Positions 26,024 to 34,994 are shown, counted from the stretch's first letter. The stretch is DNA of 64,000 nt from Christiangramia lutea (GCF_022489035.1 NZ_JAKVTV010000001.1:620001-684000); one strand, 5' to 3'. Notes: generated from the sequence alone by a model not told the origin. A program made the numbers and translations.

Positions 26024-27378
26024 ACTATAGTTACCTTTTTGGGACCTTGTTTAAGCTCCTTCACGATATAAAACAGGACAATAAAATACTCAAGTGCAAC
26101 TAACCACAAATTCTCCTGGAATTCTGGATTGGAATAAGCGAAATAGCTAATAAAGACAACTGCGGTCCATACGATCATATACCGGAATTCTGTAAAGAGA
26201 CTTAACATCAATGGAATTGCCAGATACCAAGGATGCACCGTAGTGGAAAGCAAAAGATAGACCGTCACTGCAAAAAGCATATTTTCGATCAGTCTTTTAA
26301 AATCCATTTTTTTTCTGAATAAACTTAAACCAAGAATAGCTACAAAAGTAATAAGCGGCAGGACCTTTCCTGCCGTTTCGATGATATTATAGCCCTTCAC
26401 CTGGAAGCCTATCCATCGAACCAGGTAATAAATACTGGCATTGAATTCAAATTTTCCGAACCAGAGGCCTATACTGGCCATAAAGTTTGAAAAGATTTCA
26501 TGCGAATAAAAAGGTAAAAATGAGATAATTACGGTTATTCCAATTATTAGATAATACGCGATAAGCTTCAGAAAATTCAATGAAGTTTTATCAGAAGTAA
26601 AAAACCTGAATAATAGCGGCAATAACATTAACGGAAGAAGCTTAATTGAAATTGAAAGTCCGAAAATGATGGCACTCCAAATCCACTTTTTTTGATGTAA
26701 AAGATAGAGAGATAGTATTAACAAGAATACCATGACCGATTCGAAATGCAGGTTTCCGGTCATCTCGATAATGATAAAAGGATTTAAGATATACCAGAAG
26801 ATGCGATGTTCGGGAAGTCCGATGGACTTCAATAATTTCCTTCCGAGGATAAAAGTCCCGATATCCGCAAGAATTATAATCAGTTTGAAAATAATAACTG
26901 ATCCCAGTATACTCGAAGTTGAAATCCAGCCTGCAATCGCGAATATCAACTGATTTAATGGCGGATAATTGGAATAATGCCCCGCGCTTAAACTGCCCAT
27001 TCCCTGGATCAATTCTTTTGCCTGTGAAATATTAAATGTCTGAAGTTGGATCAAATCATTCGGGATATACTGATAAGGGTTCCAGCCCTCAGCGATAAGT
27101 CTGCCATCCCAGATAAACCTGAAATAATCCTGCGAGAGATTCGGCAAAACAAAAAGAAATACCAATCGGAATAATACCGCAAGAATTACCAGTAATTTTA
27201 GTTTGGTTTTCAACTGTTGTATCAGCTTAAAACTCAGAAAAAACAAAGCTCCGTAGAGACCTATCAGTTTGAAAAAGTCTGATCTATTTAAATCGTAAGC
27301 AAAGGCGAAATAAAATGCAGCACAGGAAAGTGCCATTAGAATGGGAAACTTATAAAGTTTTAAGGTTCTCAGATCCAT
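26020..27378 (-). CDS. Polytopic GT-C-type glycosyltransferase (mannosyltransferase-like)
   Basis: This 452-residue protein has about 11 TM helices. The first large loop carries YFRFIWDGRLIAEGWNPYQYIP (about residues 85-106), where the acidic/aromatic DGRL..GWNPY pattern is typical of GT87/DUF2029-like enzymes that use polyprenyl-phosphate sugars on the outer face of the inner membrane. HYSNYPPLNQLIF and LHFESVMVFLL are further family blocks. It is the last gene of a run with a DPM1-like GT2 and a cellulose-synthase-like GT2 upstream, so it probably adds a lipid-linked sugar to a glycolipid. It overlaps the convergent hydrolase gene by 4 bp. Confidence 0.78.
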   Translation of the reverse strand: MDLRTLKLYKFPILMALSCAAFYFAFAYDLNRSDFFKLIGLYGALFFLSFKLIQQLKTKLKLLVILAVLFRLVFLFVLPNLSQDYFRFIWDGRLIAEGWNPYQYIPNDLIQLQTFNISQAKELIQGMGSLSAGHYSNYPPLNQLIFAIAGWISTSSILGSVIIFKLIIILADIGTFILGRKLLKSIGLPEHRIFWYILNPFIIIEMTGNLHFESVMVFLLILSLYLLHQKKWIWSAIIFGLSISIKLLPLMLLPLLFRFFTSDKTSLNFLKLIAYYLIIGITVIISFLPFYSHEIFSNFMASIGLWFGKFEFNASIYYLVRWIGFQVKGYNIIETAGKVLPLITFVAILGLSLFRKKMDFKRLIENMLFAVTVYLLLSTTVHPWYLAIPLMLSLFTEFRYMIVWTAVVFISYFAYSNPEFQENLWLVALEYFIVLFYIVKELKQGPKKVTIV

Positions 27379-27414
27379 TGAAGAGCAGTAAGCTTTCGGC
27401 TAAAGTAGGAAAAT

Positions 27415-28881
27415 TTATGCTCTCAAACTTTTAAAGAATACAAAGCCAAACCCTGTAAATAACATCAGGTGAAAGATCAGCAGGCCATAATCATTCAGTT
27501 TAAAAGCACTAAAAATTGCAAATCCGAAATAAAGAAAAAGAAGCCCCTCTATAATGACATTTTTCGAAAAACGACGGCTTAAATAGGTATTCCCTTTCCA
27601 GGAATCCTTGATTGAACTTATATTGAATTTGGGTGTTCTGATGAATTCTGAACGCTTTCCAAAATGACCTTCGAGCACCGCAAGACTGTTATGTACAGAA
27701 AAGCCCATGGCAATGGAAAAAAAGGTAAAGAACATCCCGATAAACCTAAAAAAGCTTTTGACTCCTTTACCATGAATTTTGGAATAAGCCACATAATAAC
27801 AGGCAAAGAAAATAAGGGTGCTTATAGCAAAACCCGCCAGCACGTTGAAGTACCAGCTAAAAGCCGGGTTGTTATGTTTTATATAAAGCACCGGGACGCT
27901 GAAGACCGCTAGTAATAGTACGATCAGGAACATACTGGAATTAAGCAAATGGAAAAATCCGTGAAATTTTGTGCTAAACGATACTGAAGGATCCTTCAGC
28001 AGTTTCCCGTAATTCTTTCTGAAATTCTCTGCAGCACCTTTGTTCCATCGAAACTGCTGACTCCTGGCCGCGCTTATCACCACGGGTAGTTCTGCCGGAG
28101 TTTCCACATTCTCGAGATACTTGAATTCCCATTTTTTCATCTGCGCGCGGTAACTCAGGTCGAGATCTTCGGTTAGGGTATCTCCACTCCAGTTACCGGC
28201 ATCCAGGATACATTGCTTACGCCAGATGCCCGCGGTTCCATTGAAATTGATAAAATTCCGCCCGAAATTTCTCCCGGTTTGTTCCAGGATAAAATGAAAA
28301 TCCAATGCAAAAGCCTGAATTTTGGTGAGCAAGGAATAATCCCGGTTTAAATGACCCCAGCGGGTTTGCACCACTCCTACCTTTGGATTTTTGAAATATG
28401 GCAGTGTTTGCATTAACCAGTTTTCCCCAGGCACAAAATCTGAATCGAAAACAGCCACAAATTCTCCTTTGGCGATCTTTAATCCTTCTTTCAGGGCCCC
28501 GGCTTTAAAACCAGTTCTGTTTTCACGTCTTATATGCTGAATATTCAGTCCCTTTTTTTGAAGCTCTTTAATGATTTCAGAAGTCTTTTCGATCGAATGA
28601 TCTGTGGAATCATCCAGCACCTGGATTTCCAGTTTGTTTTTGGGATAATTGATCCTGGCAATATTCTTCAGCAGTCTTTCAACTACATAATATTCATTGT
28701 AAAGTGGTAACTGAATAGTCACCAGAGGCAATTTCTCTTTTGAAAAATCGAATTTTTCAGAATCATCGGTAGATTTGACTGCTTTCAGATAGTTGATCAA
28801 TAAATGTAGCTGGGAAAGACTGTAAATGAAGATAACTAGTAAAGCAAGAGTATAAAGTATGATTACCGCTAAATCTATCAT
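27415..28881 (-). CDS. Cellulose-synthase-like processive GT2 membrane glycosyltransferase
   Basis: This 488-residue protein has an N-terminal TM helix, a cytosolic GT2 domain and about four C-terminal TM helices. Catalytic landmarks are LDDSTD (about residue 91), VAVFDSDFVP (DxD, about 141), TLTEDLDLSYRA (TED, about 235) and QQFRWNKGA (QxxRW, about 275). The set matches the glucomannan/cellulose synthase-like branch, but no BcsB-like partner is present. Its start overlaps the stop of the DPM1-like gene by 4 bp. Confidence 0.85.
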   Translation of the reverse strand: MIDLAVIILYTLALLVIFIYSLSQLHLLINYLKAVKSTDDSEKFDFSKEKLPLVTIQLPLYNEYYVVERLLKNIARINYPKNKLEIQVLDDSTDHSIEKTSEIIKELQKKGLNIQHIRRENRTGFKAGALKEGLKIAKGEFVAVFDSDFVPGENWLMQTLPYFKNPKVGVVQTRWGHLNRDYSLLTKIQAFALDFHFILEQTGRNFGRNFINFNGTAGIWRKQCILDAGNWSGDTLTEDLDLSYRAQMKKWEFKYLENVETPAELPVVISAARSQQFRWNKGAAENFRKNYGKLLKDPSVSFSTKFHGFFHLLNSSMFLIVLLLAVFSVPVLYIKHNNPAFSWYFNVLAGFAISTLIFFACYYVAYSKIHGKGVKSFFRFIGMFFTFFSIAMGFSVHNSLAVLEGHFGKRSEFIRTPKFNISSIKDSWKGNTYLSRRFSKNVIIEGLLFLYFGFAIFSAFKLNDYGLLIFHLMLFTGFGFVFFKSLRA

Positions 28882-29582
28882 TTAAAACTGTATTTAAAAA
28901 TCCAACCGAGAATCTTTACGCCTGCAAAGATAGCACCTTTGATAGTTCCTGAAACTTTTGAAACACCAATCCTGTTTCTGTAATGCACGGGCACTTCGGA
29001 ATAGCTTAGATTCTGTCGTAAAGCCTTTAACTGCATTTCAACCGTCCAACCGTAAGTTTTGTCTTCCATTTCCAGCTGTTGCAATTTTTCATACTTGATA
29101 GCCCGGAATGGACCAAGATCGGTAAACCTGGAGTTGAAGAATAATTTCATCAAACTTGTGGCCAGCCAGTTTCCAAAGATCTGCGGAAAAGTCATCGATC
29201 CTTTTTCCCGCCATTCATCAACCCTGGCTCCTACTACAAAATCCTTATTTTCTCCGATAATTGGCTGAAGGATCTTATCCATTTCCCCAGGATAATCAGA
29301 ATAATCTCCGTCCAGGAATACGACAATATCGACTTCTTGGTCCTGTTTCGATATATAATCCATGCCTTTTAAACAGGCATAACCATAACCTTTCTGAGAT
29401 TCAGTTAGAACCGTTGCTCCAGCCCTTCTCGCGTTTCCTTCGGTTTGGTCGGTAGAATTGTTACTTACCACGATCACTTCCTCTACATAAGATGGAATAT
29501 CCCAGATCACATGAGCAATAGAATCGGCTTCATTATAAGCTGGAACTATAACCTTTATAATAATACTATCTGGGATCTTCAA
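28878..29582 (-). CDS. DPM1-like GT2 (polyprenyl-phosphate sugar synthase)
   Basis: This 234-residue protein is a GT-A glycosyltransferase: VIVPAYNEADSIAHVI at the N-terminus, VVFLDGDYSDYP (DxD, about residue 87) and RNRIGVSKVSGT near the C-terminus. The VS..SGT(I/K) ending is typical of dolichol-phosphate mannosyltransferase-like enzymes, which charge polyprenyl phosphate. It has no C-terminal membrane anchor. It would supply the donor for the polytopic transferase two genes downstream (inference). Confidence 0.82.
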   Translation of the reverse strand: MKIPDSIIIKVIVPAYNEADSIAHVIWDIPSYVEEVIVVSNNSTDQTEGNARRAGATVLTESQKGYGYACLKGMDYISKQDQEVDIVVFLDGDYSDYPGEMDKILQPIIGENKDFVVGARVDEWREKGSMTFPQIFGNWLATSLMKLFFNSRFTDLGPFRAIKYEKLQQLEMEDKTYGWTVEMQLKALRQNLSYSEVPVHYRNRIGVSKVSGTIKGAIFAGVKILGWIFKYSFK

Positions 29583-29630
29583 TTTTCAGAAGTTTTACGG
29601 AGGTGCGAAAATAAGTTATTTCTTTAGAAC

Positions 29631-31229
29631 CTATTTGCTCTTCTGATCTATAAGATCAAGCAGATTTAAATTATCTCCCATCACCGCTTCCTGAGTTACA
29701 GTTCGGTTCTTTCGGGACCCATTTTCCAGCTTCAATACGCCTCTTGGGCAAACCGCTGAACAGATTCCGCAACCAACACAACTGGAGCGCACGATATTTT
29801 CACCCTTCTGGGCATAAGCCCGTACATCGATCCCCATTTCACAATATGTAGAACAGTTTCCACAGGAAATACACTGACCGCCATTGGTTGTAATCCTGAA
29901 TTTAGAGAAAAGTCTTTGCTGCATCCCGAGGATTGCTGCCATTGGGCATCCAAACCTACACCAAACCCGGTTACCGAAAATGGGATAAAAACCGGTGCCA
30001 ATCACCCCGCTAAAAACAGCTCCTATTAAGAAACCATAGGTCTGCCTTAAATTCTCAGCATTGAAAAGGAATAAATTTTGCCCGCTGAAATAATGCAAGC
30101 CAACTAAAGAAAGAATGATTACCAGGTAACCGATAGCTCCGTATCTCGCGTCCTTCTCCAATTCCTCTTTTTTAAAATACCAGATCCCGGCAAACAAAAG
30201 GGTCAGAAAAACAGCCACACTAATCAGAAAAACATCCTTGTTCAGCCAGTATTTATCGGCATCGTAGCCCAGGTAAGAATAGATCACTGCGGTGGTCATC
30301 AAAACCACAAATACGAGTACGCTGTGAATTACCCATCGCTCCACTTTCCAGGCAAAGAGACTTTTATCTGAAAGGTGCCTGTAGGGGTCACCGGCTGTTT
30401 CGGCGAGGCCACCACAACCACAGACCCAGCTGCAATACCAGCGTTTTCCGTATTTATAAGTTAGAATTGGCGTTATAATAAAGATCGACGCAATTCCAAG
30501 GAAGAGTAAAGCCAAACCAATATCACCTGAGGAAAGAAATCCGTCAACCCGGTATTGCTCAAAATTGTAGTAATTCAGGGGCCAGATATTCTTAAGGTCA
30601 TAATAAGGAAGATTAAATCCCTCTTCTTTATTTAACCTTGACATCAATTCCGGAATCAAAAAAGCAAAACCGGTCTGGAAGAAAATCACTGAAATGGTTC
30701 GAAGCCTTTGATAAGTATTATGCCTGTATTTCCAGAAAAATTTAATCCCGAAAGCGGCAATGGCAATGGTATAAAGTGTTCCGTAGACAAACCACTGACT
30801 AGCCGGATTACCACTAAGAAGTTTACTTAAAGGATCGAAAAGAGCTATAAGACCAGTATTATCAGCGTCGGTTCTCAAACCAAGGTATTCCGGATAGAAA
30901 TAGAGAATAATATAAAAACCCGTAAGGGCTATTCCGGTGATCCAGGCCAGGTAACCACGGTTGGTCATGGATTTGAACCAAACTCCGTCATTTTTGATCC
31001 CTTCATGTTTCCCGGCATAAGCTGCCCTGGCAAACCAGGCTATTCCGCCAAAAATAGATGCCAGCGAAAGGCTCAACCAAAGAGTTTTATTTGGAAAATT
31101 GACATTAAGGCTTGCCAGAAGAAGAATGATTAGCCCCGAAATTCCCAGAAACGAGGCTAGCTTTTGCTGTGTATTTATCGCTGCCGGAGCTTCCCCGGTT
31201 AATGACATGTTATGTTCTATCCTACTCAT
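29631..31229 (-). CDS. Membrane-bound polyferredoxin (NapH/CcoG/NosR-C-like)
   Basis: I start at the ATG at 31229; an upstream GTG would fall within the palindrome at 31242-31274. The protein is about 532 residues with some 10 TM segments. Two cysteine clusters in membrane-adjacent loops (WYCSWVCGCGG and VWCRFGCPMA) and two C-terminal 4Fe-4S motifs (CxxCxxCxxxC: CISCGNCSTYC and CVGCGICSAVCP) identify a NapH/NosR-type electron-transfer protein, probably oxidising quinol. It follows, after the transposase gene, a NAD(P)H flavoprotein gene, a likely electron partner. Confidence 0.83.
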   Translation of the reverse strand: MSRIEHNMSLTGEAPAAINTQQKLASFLGISGLIILLLASLNVNFPNKTLWLSLSLASIFGGIAWFARAAYAGKHEGIKNDGVWFKSMTNRGYLAWITGIALTGFYIILYFYPEYLGLRTDADNTGLIALFDPLSKLLSGNPASQWFVYGTLYTIAIAAFGIKFFWKYRHNTYQRLRTISVIFFQTGFAFLIPELMSRLNKEEGFNLPYYDLKNIWPLNYYNFEQYRVDGFLSSGDIGLALLFLGIASIFIITPILTYKYGKRWYCSWVCGCGGLAETAGDPYRHLSDKSLFAWKVERWVIHSVLVFVVLMTTAVIYSYLGYDADKYWLNKDVFLISVAVFLTLLFAGIWYFKKEELEKDARYGAIGYLVIILSLVGLHYFSGQNLFLFNAENLRQTYGFLIGAVFSGVIGTGFYPIFGNRVWCRFGCPMAAILGMQQRLFSKFRITTNGGQCISCGNCSTYCEMGIDVRAYAQKGENIVRSSCVGCGICSAVCPRGVLKLENGSRKNRTVTQEAVMGDNLNLLDLIDQKSK

Positions 31230-31241
31230 TTTATTTATTTT

Positions 31242-31274
31242 AGACCTCACAGGTTTTGGAAACCTGTGAGGTCT
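31242..31274. repeat. 33-nt REP-type palindrome, copy B
   Basis: AGACCTCACAGGTTT / AAACCTGTGAGGTCT arms of 15 bp around TGG. It lies 3 bp after the stop of the transposase gene and 13 bp before the polyferredoxin ATG. The arms match copy A exactly apart from the centre. Confidence 0.9.
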
Positions 31275-31277
31275 GTT

Positions 31278-31841
31278 CTAATCAAAATTTAAGTCCCATT
31301 TGGACTCTACTTCCGTTTGAGAATGCAGATAATCAAAATTATCTATACTATCGAACAAATCAATTACCTGATCTCTTTGCAAAAAAGTAGAAGAATCTGA
31401 TACCAGTTTTGAAAAAGATGAAAATTGATATTCCCTGAAATTAGAAATTACTTTATGATTTTCAGGGTTTCGATGTATATACAGGATCAAATTTTGAAGA
31501 TATTTTTCATCTTCGATCCTCTTTCTTTTGAACCGATCTTGAAACAGACTTCCTGTTCTATTATAAGCTTTATTAATGGCTTTAGCATATGAATTAAAGA
31601 AATTTGAAAATGCCTGAGAAATGGATCTATTTTCAATATCATTTTTGGTCCTAATCAGTAGATGGAAATGATTTGGCAGCATACAATATGCATAAATATC
31701 ACAGACAGGTAAAAGGTATTTTTCAGTAAGCCTTAAAAAGTGGTGATAATTTCTCTCTTCAAAAAAAACCAATTGTTTATTATTCCCACGATTAAAAATG
31801 TGGTAATAAGAATCGGTTTTTATTGGTTCACACTGCATCAT
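31278..31841 (-). CDS. REP-associated tyrosine transposase (RAYT, IS200/IS605-like Y1)
   Basis: I start at the ATG at 31841 (MMQCEP; a second ATG is at 31838), giving 187 residues; an upstream GTG lies inside palindrome C. The HUH metal site is HFH at residues 58-60 in MLPNHFHLLIR, and the RAYT signature YIHRNP is at 121-126, with Tyr114 and Tyr121 as candidate nucleophiles. The N-terminal YYHIFNRGNN (12-21) is also typical. The protein nicks and moves single-stranded hairpin DNA. No TnpB or other cargo is present. The frame is intact, so the enzyme may be active. Confidence 0.9.
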   Translation of the reverse strand: MMQCEPIKTDSYYHIFNRGNNKQLVFFEERNYHHFLRLTEKYLLPVCDIYAYCMLPNHFHLLIRTKNDIENRSISQAFSNFFNSYAKAINKAYNRTGSLFQDRFKRKRIEDEKYLQNLILYIHRNPENHKVISNFREYQFSSFSKLVSDSSTFLQRDQVIDLFDSIDNFDYLHSQTEVESKWDLNFD

Positions 31842-31853
31842 AGATATTTTACT

Positions 31854-31886
31854 AATCCTCACAGGTTTTGGAAACCTGTGAGGATT
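31854..31886. repeat. 33-nt REP-type palindrome, copy C
   Basis: AATCCTCACAGGTTT / AAACCTGTGAGGATT arms of 15 bp around TGG, 12 bp upstream of the transposase ATG and 6 bp beyond the end of the flavoprotein gene. The outer three base pairs differ from copies A and B on both sides, preserving pairing. Confidence 0.9.
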
Positions 31887-31892
31887 TAGTTC

Positions 31893-33179
31893 TTAGACAT
31901 CTTGAAAATTATTTTTAAAACTGCTGAAGATCTCCTTTTCATGAGAATCATAAAATTCGGGGTCGAAATTTGCCTGCCTTAAATTGGCCAGAACCTGGTC
32001 TATGGATTTCTCTTCATGTAGCCAGCGATCGAAAACCTCATGGCGCATTCGTATTCCAAACGTATTTATACCCAAAAATTTCTTGGTTTCTGAATTAAAA
32101 GAAATAGTAATGGCTTTTGGTTCAGTTTTATTCTTCCAATAAAAATGCTGTTCATTCGATCTTGGTTCAGGCCAGACCCAACCATAGGTTTGATATTCGA
32201 TATCAAAGAATTTCGCTGAATTAAACCAATTTCCGGGTTCATAAGCAGTTCTATCACCTGTTAATGTCCTGGCCAGCGTTTCGCCCATAATTCTTCCGGT
32301 GTACCAGACTGCTTCCACTGGTTTTCTGAGTCCGATAGCCTTTCTCTGCTGTGAACAATCACCAATCGCATAAACGCTAGGAATATTCGTTTCCAGATAT
32401 TCATTTACCAAAACACCTCTATCGGTTTCTAAATCTGAATCCTTGAGAAAATCGATATTAGGTCGAACTCCGGCACAAAGACCTACCAACTCACATTCAA
32501 TTTCTTCTCCGTTTTTGGTCTTAACAGCCCTTACCCTTCCGTTTTCATCGGGAATGATCTGTTCAAGTTCAGTATTGTGCCTTAGGTCAACGCCATGAGA
32601 TTTTATATGTTCTGAGATCATTTCGGCTTCTGGCATCGGCAATACATTGTTCCAGAAAGCCTGCTCGCGAACCAGGAAAGTCACTTCAATATTACGCGTT
32701 CTAAGCATTTCTGCCAGCTCTACTCCTATTAAACCGCCACCAACAACCACTGCTTTTTTGGTATGAGCAGTATTCTCTTCCAGCTCAATGAGATCCTGTT
32801 TGGAAACAAGTCCCTGAACTCCTTTAAGGTCTTCACCATCCCAGCCAAATTTGTTATAAACCGAGCCCGTGGCAATAATTAGTTTATCATATTCTAAAGG
32901 CTCCCCGGCAGAAAAACTTAATTTTTTCTTTTCAAAATCCACCTTTTCCACCCAAGCCTTTTTCAATTCTATCCGGTTCTTTTCCCAGAACCAGTCTTCG
33001 TATGGTTTCAGGTGGTCCCACTTCATATGCCCCATGTAAACATACATTAAGGCAGTGCGGGAAAAGAAATAATCGTTTTCTCCGGAAATTACGGTGATTC
33101 TGTGATCAGATCTTTTACGAATATGCCTGGCAGCAGTAATTCCTGCAATTCCATTCCCGATAATAACGATATGCTCCAT
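31893..33179 (-). CDS. NAD(P)H-dependent FAD oxidoreductase (rubredoxin reductase/NirB-N type)
   Basis: This 428-residue protein has an N-terminal FAD motif (IIGNGIAGITAARH, residues 5-18), the LIIATGSVYNKFGWDG block, a central NAD(P) motif VVVGGGLIGVELAEML (about 144-159), and the second FAD motif SVYAIGDCSQ (about 268-277). The C-terminus (about 340-428) is an extra domain without cysteine clusters. Members pass electrons from NAD(P)H to ferredoxin-like partners. The polyferredoxin gene lies downstream on the same strand, now separated by the transposase unit. Confidence 0.87.
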   Translation of the reverse strand: MEHIVIIGNGIAGITAARHIRKRSDHRITVISGENDYFFSRTALMYVYMGHMKWDHLKPYEDWFWEKNRIELKKAWVEKVDFEKKKLSFSAGEPLEYDKLIIATGSVYNKFGWDGEDLKGVQGLVSKQDLIELEENTAHTKKAVVVGGGLIGVELAEMLRTRNIEVTFLVREQAFWNNVLPMPEAEMISEHIKSHGVDLRHNTELEQIIPDENGRVRAVKTKNGEEIECELVGLCAGVRPNIDFLKDSDLETDRGVLVNEYLETNIPSVYAIGDCSQQRKAIGLRKPVEAVWYTGRIMGETLARTLTGDRTAYEPGNWFNSAKFFDIEYQTYGWVWPEPRSNEQHFYWKNKTEPKAITISFNSETKKFLGINTFGIRMRHEVFDRWLHEEKSIDQVLANLRQANFDPEFYDSHEKEIFSSFKNNFQDV

Positions 33180-33280
33180 TAAATTTTCCTAATTTGGTGG
33201 TAAGCCGGAAGAACTCTAGTAAATTACGCTGAAAATAGAGAGAATCCCAAGTAGATAGTGGAATTTATATTTAAAAATAA

Positions 33281-34312
33281 ATGTTCCGATTTGCCAAATT
33301 TCAAATACCTAACCATATACTGGTAATCATTGGAATTCTCCTGCATTCCTGCCAGGCCGAAATCCCGTCTCGAAAATACAACGGGATAAGTTTAGTGGCA
33401 TCCAGGGACAGCCTGGAAGAATCACAGATCGATCGTATTTTAAGTGTCAATGCGAATGTAGTGGCTTTAATGCCATATGCATTTATGGGAAGTCCTGAGC
33501 AACCTGAACTTATTTTCGATGTAGACAGGCAGTGGTTCGGTGAAAGGGCAGAAGGAATTGAACAGGCGATATCTATTCTTCAATACAGGAAACTAAAGAT
33601 CATGATTAAGCCACATATCTGGATAAGAAACGGGCAATTTACTGGCAACCTGAATTTCTCTTCTGAAAAAGACTGGTTGATATTTGAAGAGTCTTATAGA
33701 AAATATATGCTTCTATATGCAAATATTGCTGAAAAACATCAGATAGAGATGTTTTGCATAGGAACAGAACTTTTTAATTTTACTAATGAAAGACCAGAAT
33801 TCTGGAAATCACTGATGAGGGATGTACGCAAAGTTTTTAATGGAAAAATTGTCTATGCTGAAAACTGGGATAAGGTAGATAAAACTGAAATCTGGAAGGA
33901 AACCGATTATATTGGTGTTGACGCTTATTTCCCAATTCACGATGCAGCCTCCCCGGAAAAAGAAGAAATAAGAGAAGGGTGGAAAGAGCATAAAAACATG
34001 CTACAGGAGTTGTCTTCAAAATATCATAAACCAATTATTTTTACTGAATATGGTTACCGAAATATTGATCATTCATTAAAAAAACCCTGGAAATCAGACA
34101 GGAATTATTCCAATATAAATAATGATCTGCAAGCCAGGGCACTGGAAATTATCTATGAAGAATTCTGGAATGAAAACTGGTTTTCCGGAGGTTTCTTATG
34201 GAAATGGCACCAGTATGAAAAAGCAGGTGGCACTGAAAATGACAGGTTTACTCCGCAGAATAAACCAGCCGAAAATATTGTGAAGGAATATTACCAAAAA
34301 TTCAGGAACTAG
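33281..34312 (+). CDS. GH113-like glycoside hydrolase lipoprotein (probable beta-mannanase type)
   Basis: This 343-residue protein has a lipoprotein-like signal ending LLHSC (Cys24). It is a TIM-barrel hydrolase resembling family GH113: the acid/base Glu163 is in FCIGTELFN and the nucleophile Glu256 in IIFTEYGYRN, with AENWD and DYIGVDAYFP between them and GFLWKWHQYEK near the end. GH113 enzymes cut beta-1,4-mannan. It is oriented against the surrounding minus-strand genes and overlaps the convergent GT2 gene by 11 bp, so it is probably not part of their operon. Confidence 0.78.
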   Translation: MFRFAKFQIPNHILVIIGILLHSCQAEIPSRKYNGISLVASRDSLEESQIDRILSVNANVVALMPYAFMGSPEQPELIFDVDRQWFGERAEGIEQAISILQYRKLKIMIKPHIWIRNGQFTGNLNFSSEKDWLIFEESYRKYMLLYANIAEKHQIEMFCIGTELFNFTNERPEFWKSLMRDVRKVFNGKIVYAENWDKVDKTEIWKETDYIGVDAYFPIHDAASPEKEEIREGWKEHKNMLQELSSKYHKPIIFTEYGYRNIDHSLKKPWKSDRNYSNINNDLQARALEIIYEEFWNENWFSGGFLWKWHQYEKAGGTENDRFTPQNKPAENIVKEYYQKFRN

Positions 34313-34988
34313 TCCGTTTGTAGTAGTGGCTGTAGAGTTCTTCTGCAGATGCTCCAAACCTACGCTTCCAGTAAATTTCAGCAAAAAGCTTTTGTGTACT
34401 CCAGACTCCCATCTTTTCGTAGAGTCTCGCAGAGGTAGTGATCCAGCTTTTTATGACTTTAAAACGGCAATTATCATATAGCCTTTTAATAAATTCGTTG
34501 TCTTCATAAACGATATAAGATTCGTCAAATCCGTTTAGTTTTTTAAAAAGTTTTCTTTCCACAAACAAAGATTGATCACCACCCCTACAGGAAATGTGAT
34601 TTATCCTGGTAAACTGACCCATCAGGTTCAACCACCAATGGTTCTTATCAAACCGCATCTGGAAACATCCGGCATTATTGCCTTTTTTAACTTCAGCTAG
34701 GATCAAGGAATCGAAATTCTCCGGGGGAAGACTATCGGCATGCAGAAAATAAAGAATTTCACTTTTTGCAAGCCCGGCCCCGGTATTCATCTGCACTGCC
34801 CTTCCTTTTTCAGAAGGTATATAAAATACTTTTGGATGATCTTTAGCAATTTGAACGGTATTATCAGAGCTTCCGCCATCTACAACTATAATTTCAGCCA
34901 CAAATCCAGAAGACATTTTCTGTAAATGCCTTAATAGTATCGGGAGCTGTTCAGCTTCATTGTAAACCGGAATGATAATACTGACCAT
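34302..34988 (-). CDS. GT2 of the arsenosugar cluster type (TIGR04283-like)
   Basis: This 228-residue GT-A enzyme starts SIIIPVYNEAEQLPILLRHL and shows VVDGGSSDNTVQIA (about residues 36-49), GRAVQMNTGA, YFLHADSLPP and GGDQSLFVERKLF. The combination of GRAxQMNxGA and FLHADxxPP is the mark of the TIGR04283 family named for radical-SAM/arsenosugar clusters. It is the last gene of the eight-gene arsenosugar-type operon and lies 6 bp after the DUF547 gene. Confidence 0.85.
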   Translation of the reverse strand: MVSIIIPVYNEAEQLPILLRHLQKMSSGFVAEIIVVDGGSSDNTVQIAKDHPKVFYIPSEKGRAVQMNTGAGLAKSEILYFLHADSLPPENFDSLILAEVKKGNNAGCFQMRFDKNHWWLNLMGQFTRINHISCRGGDQSLFVERKLFKKLNGFDESYIVYEDNEFIKRLYDNCRFKVIKSWITTSARLYEKMGVWSTQKLFAEIYWKRRFGASAEELYSHYYKRTSS

Positions 34989-34994
34989 AAATAC

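Larger units (their letters stand above)
31242..31886 (-). mobile_element. REP-bracketed tyrosine transposase unit (REPtron-like)
   Basis: A Y1/HUH transposase gene (31278-31841) is flanked by one 33-nt palindrome on each side (31242-31274 and 31854-31886). It sits between two redox genes that read in the same direction, so it looks like an insertion into a pre-existing operon. Two free copies of the palindrome (23338-23370 and 42304-42336) occur elsewhere in this window. This arrangement matches REP-associated tyrosine transposases known from Gammaproteobacteria; the family link is established knowledge, the mobility here is inference. Confidence 0.82.

Noticed and set aside
31842-31862. Upstream GTG start for the transposase gene
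   Set aside because: It would begin within the flanking palindrome; ATGs at 31841 and 31838 fit the family N-terminus.
31242-31886. CRISPR-like array from the repeated palindromes
   Set aside because: Only four copies in the window, far apart and without regular spacers; they are exact hairpins linked to a Y1 transposase.
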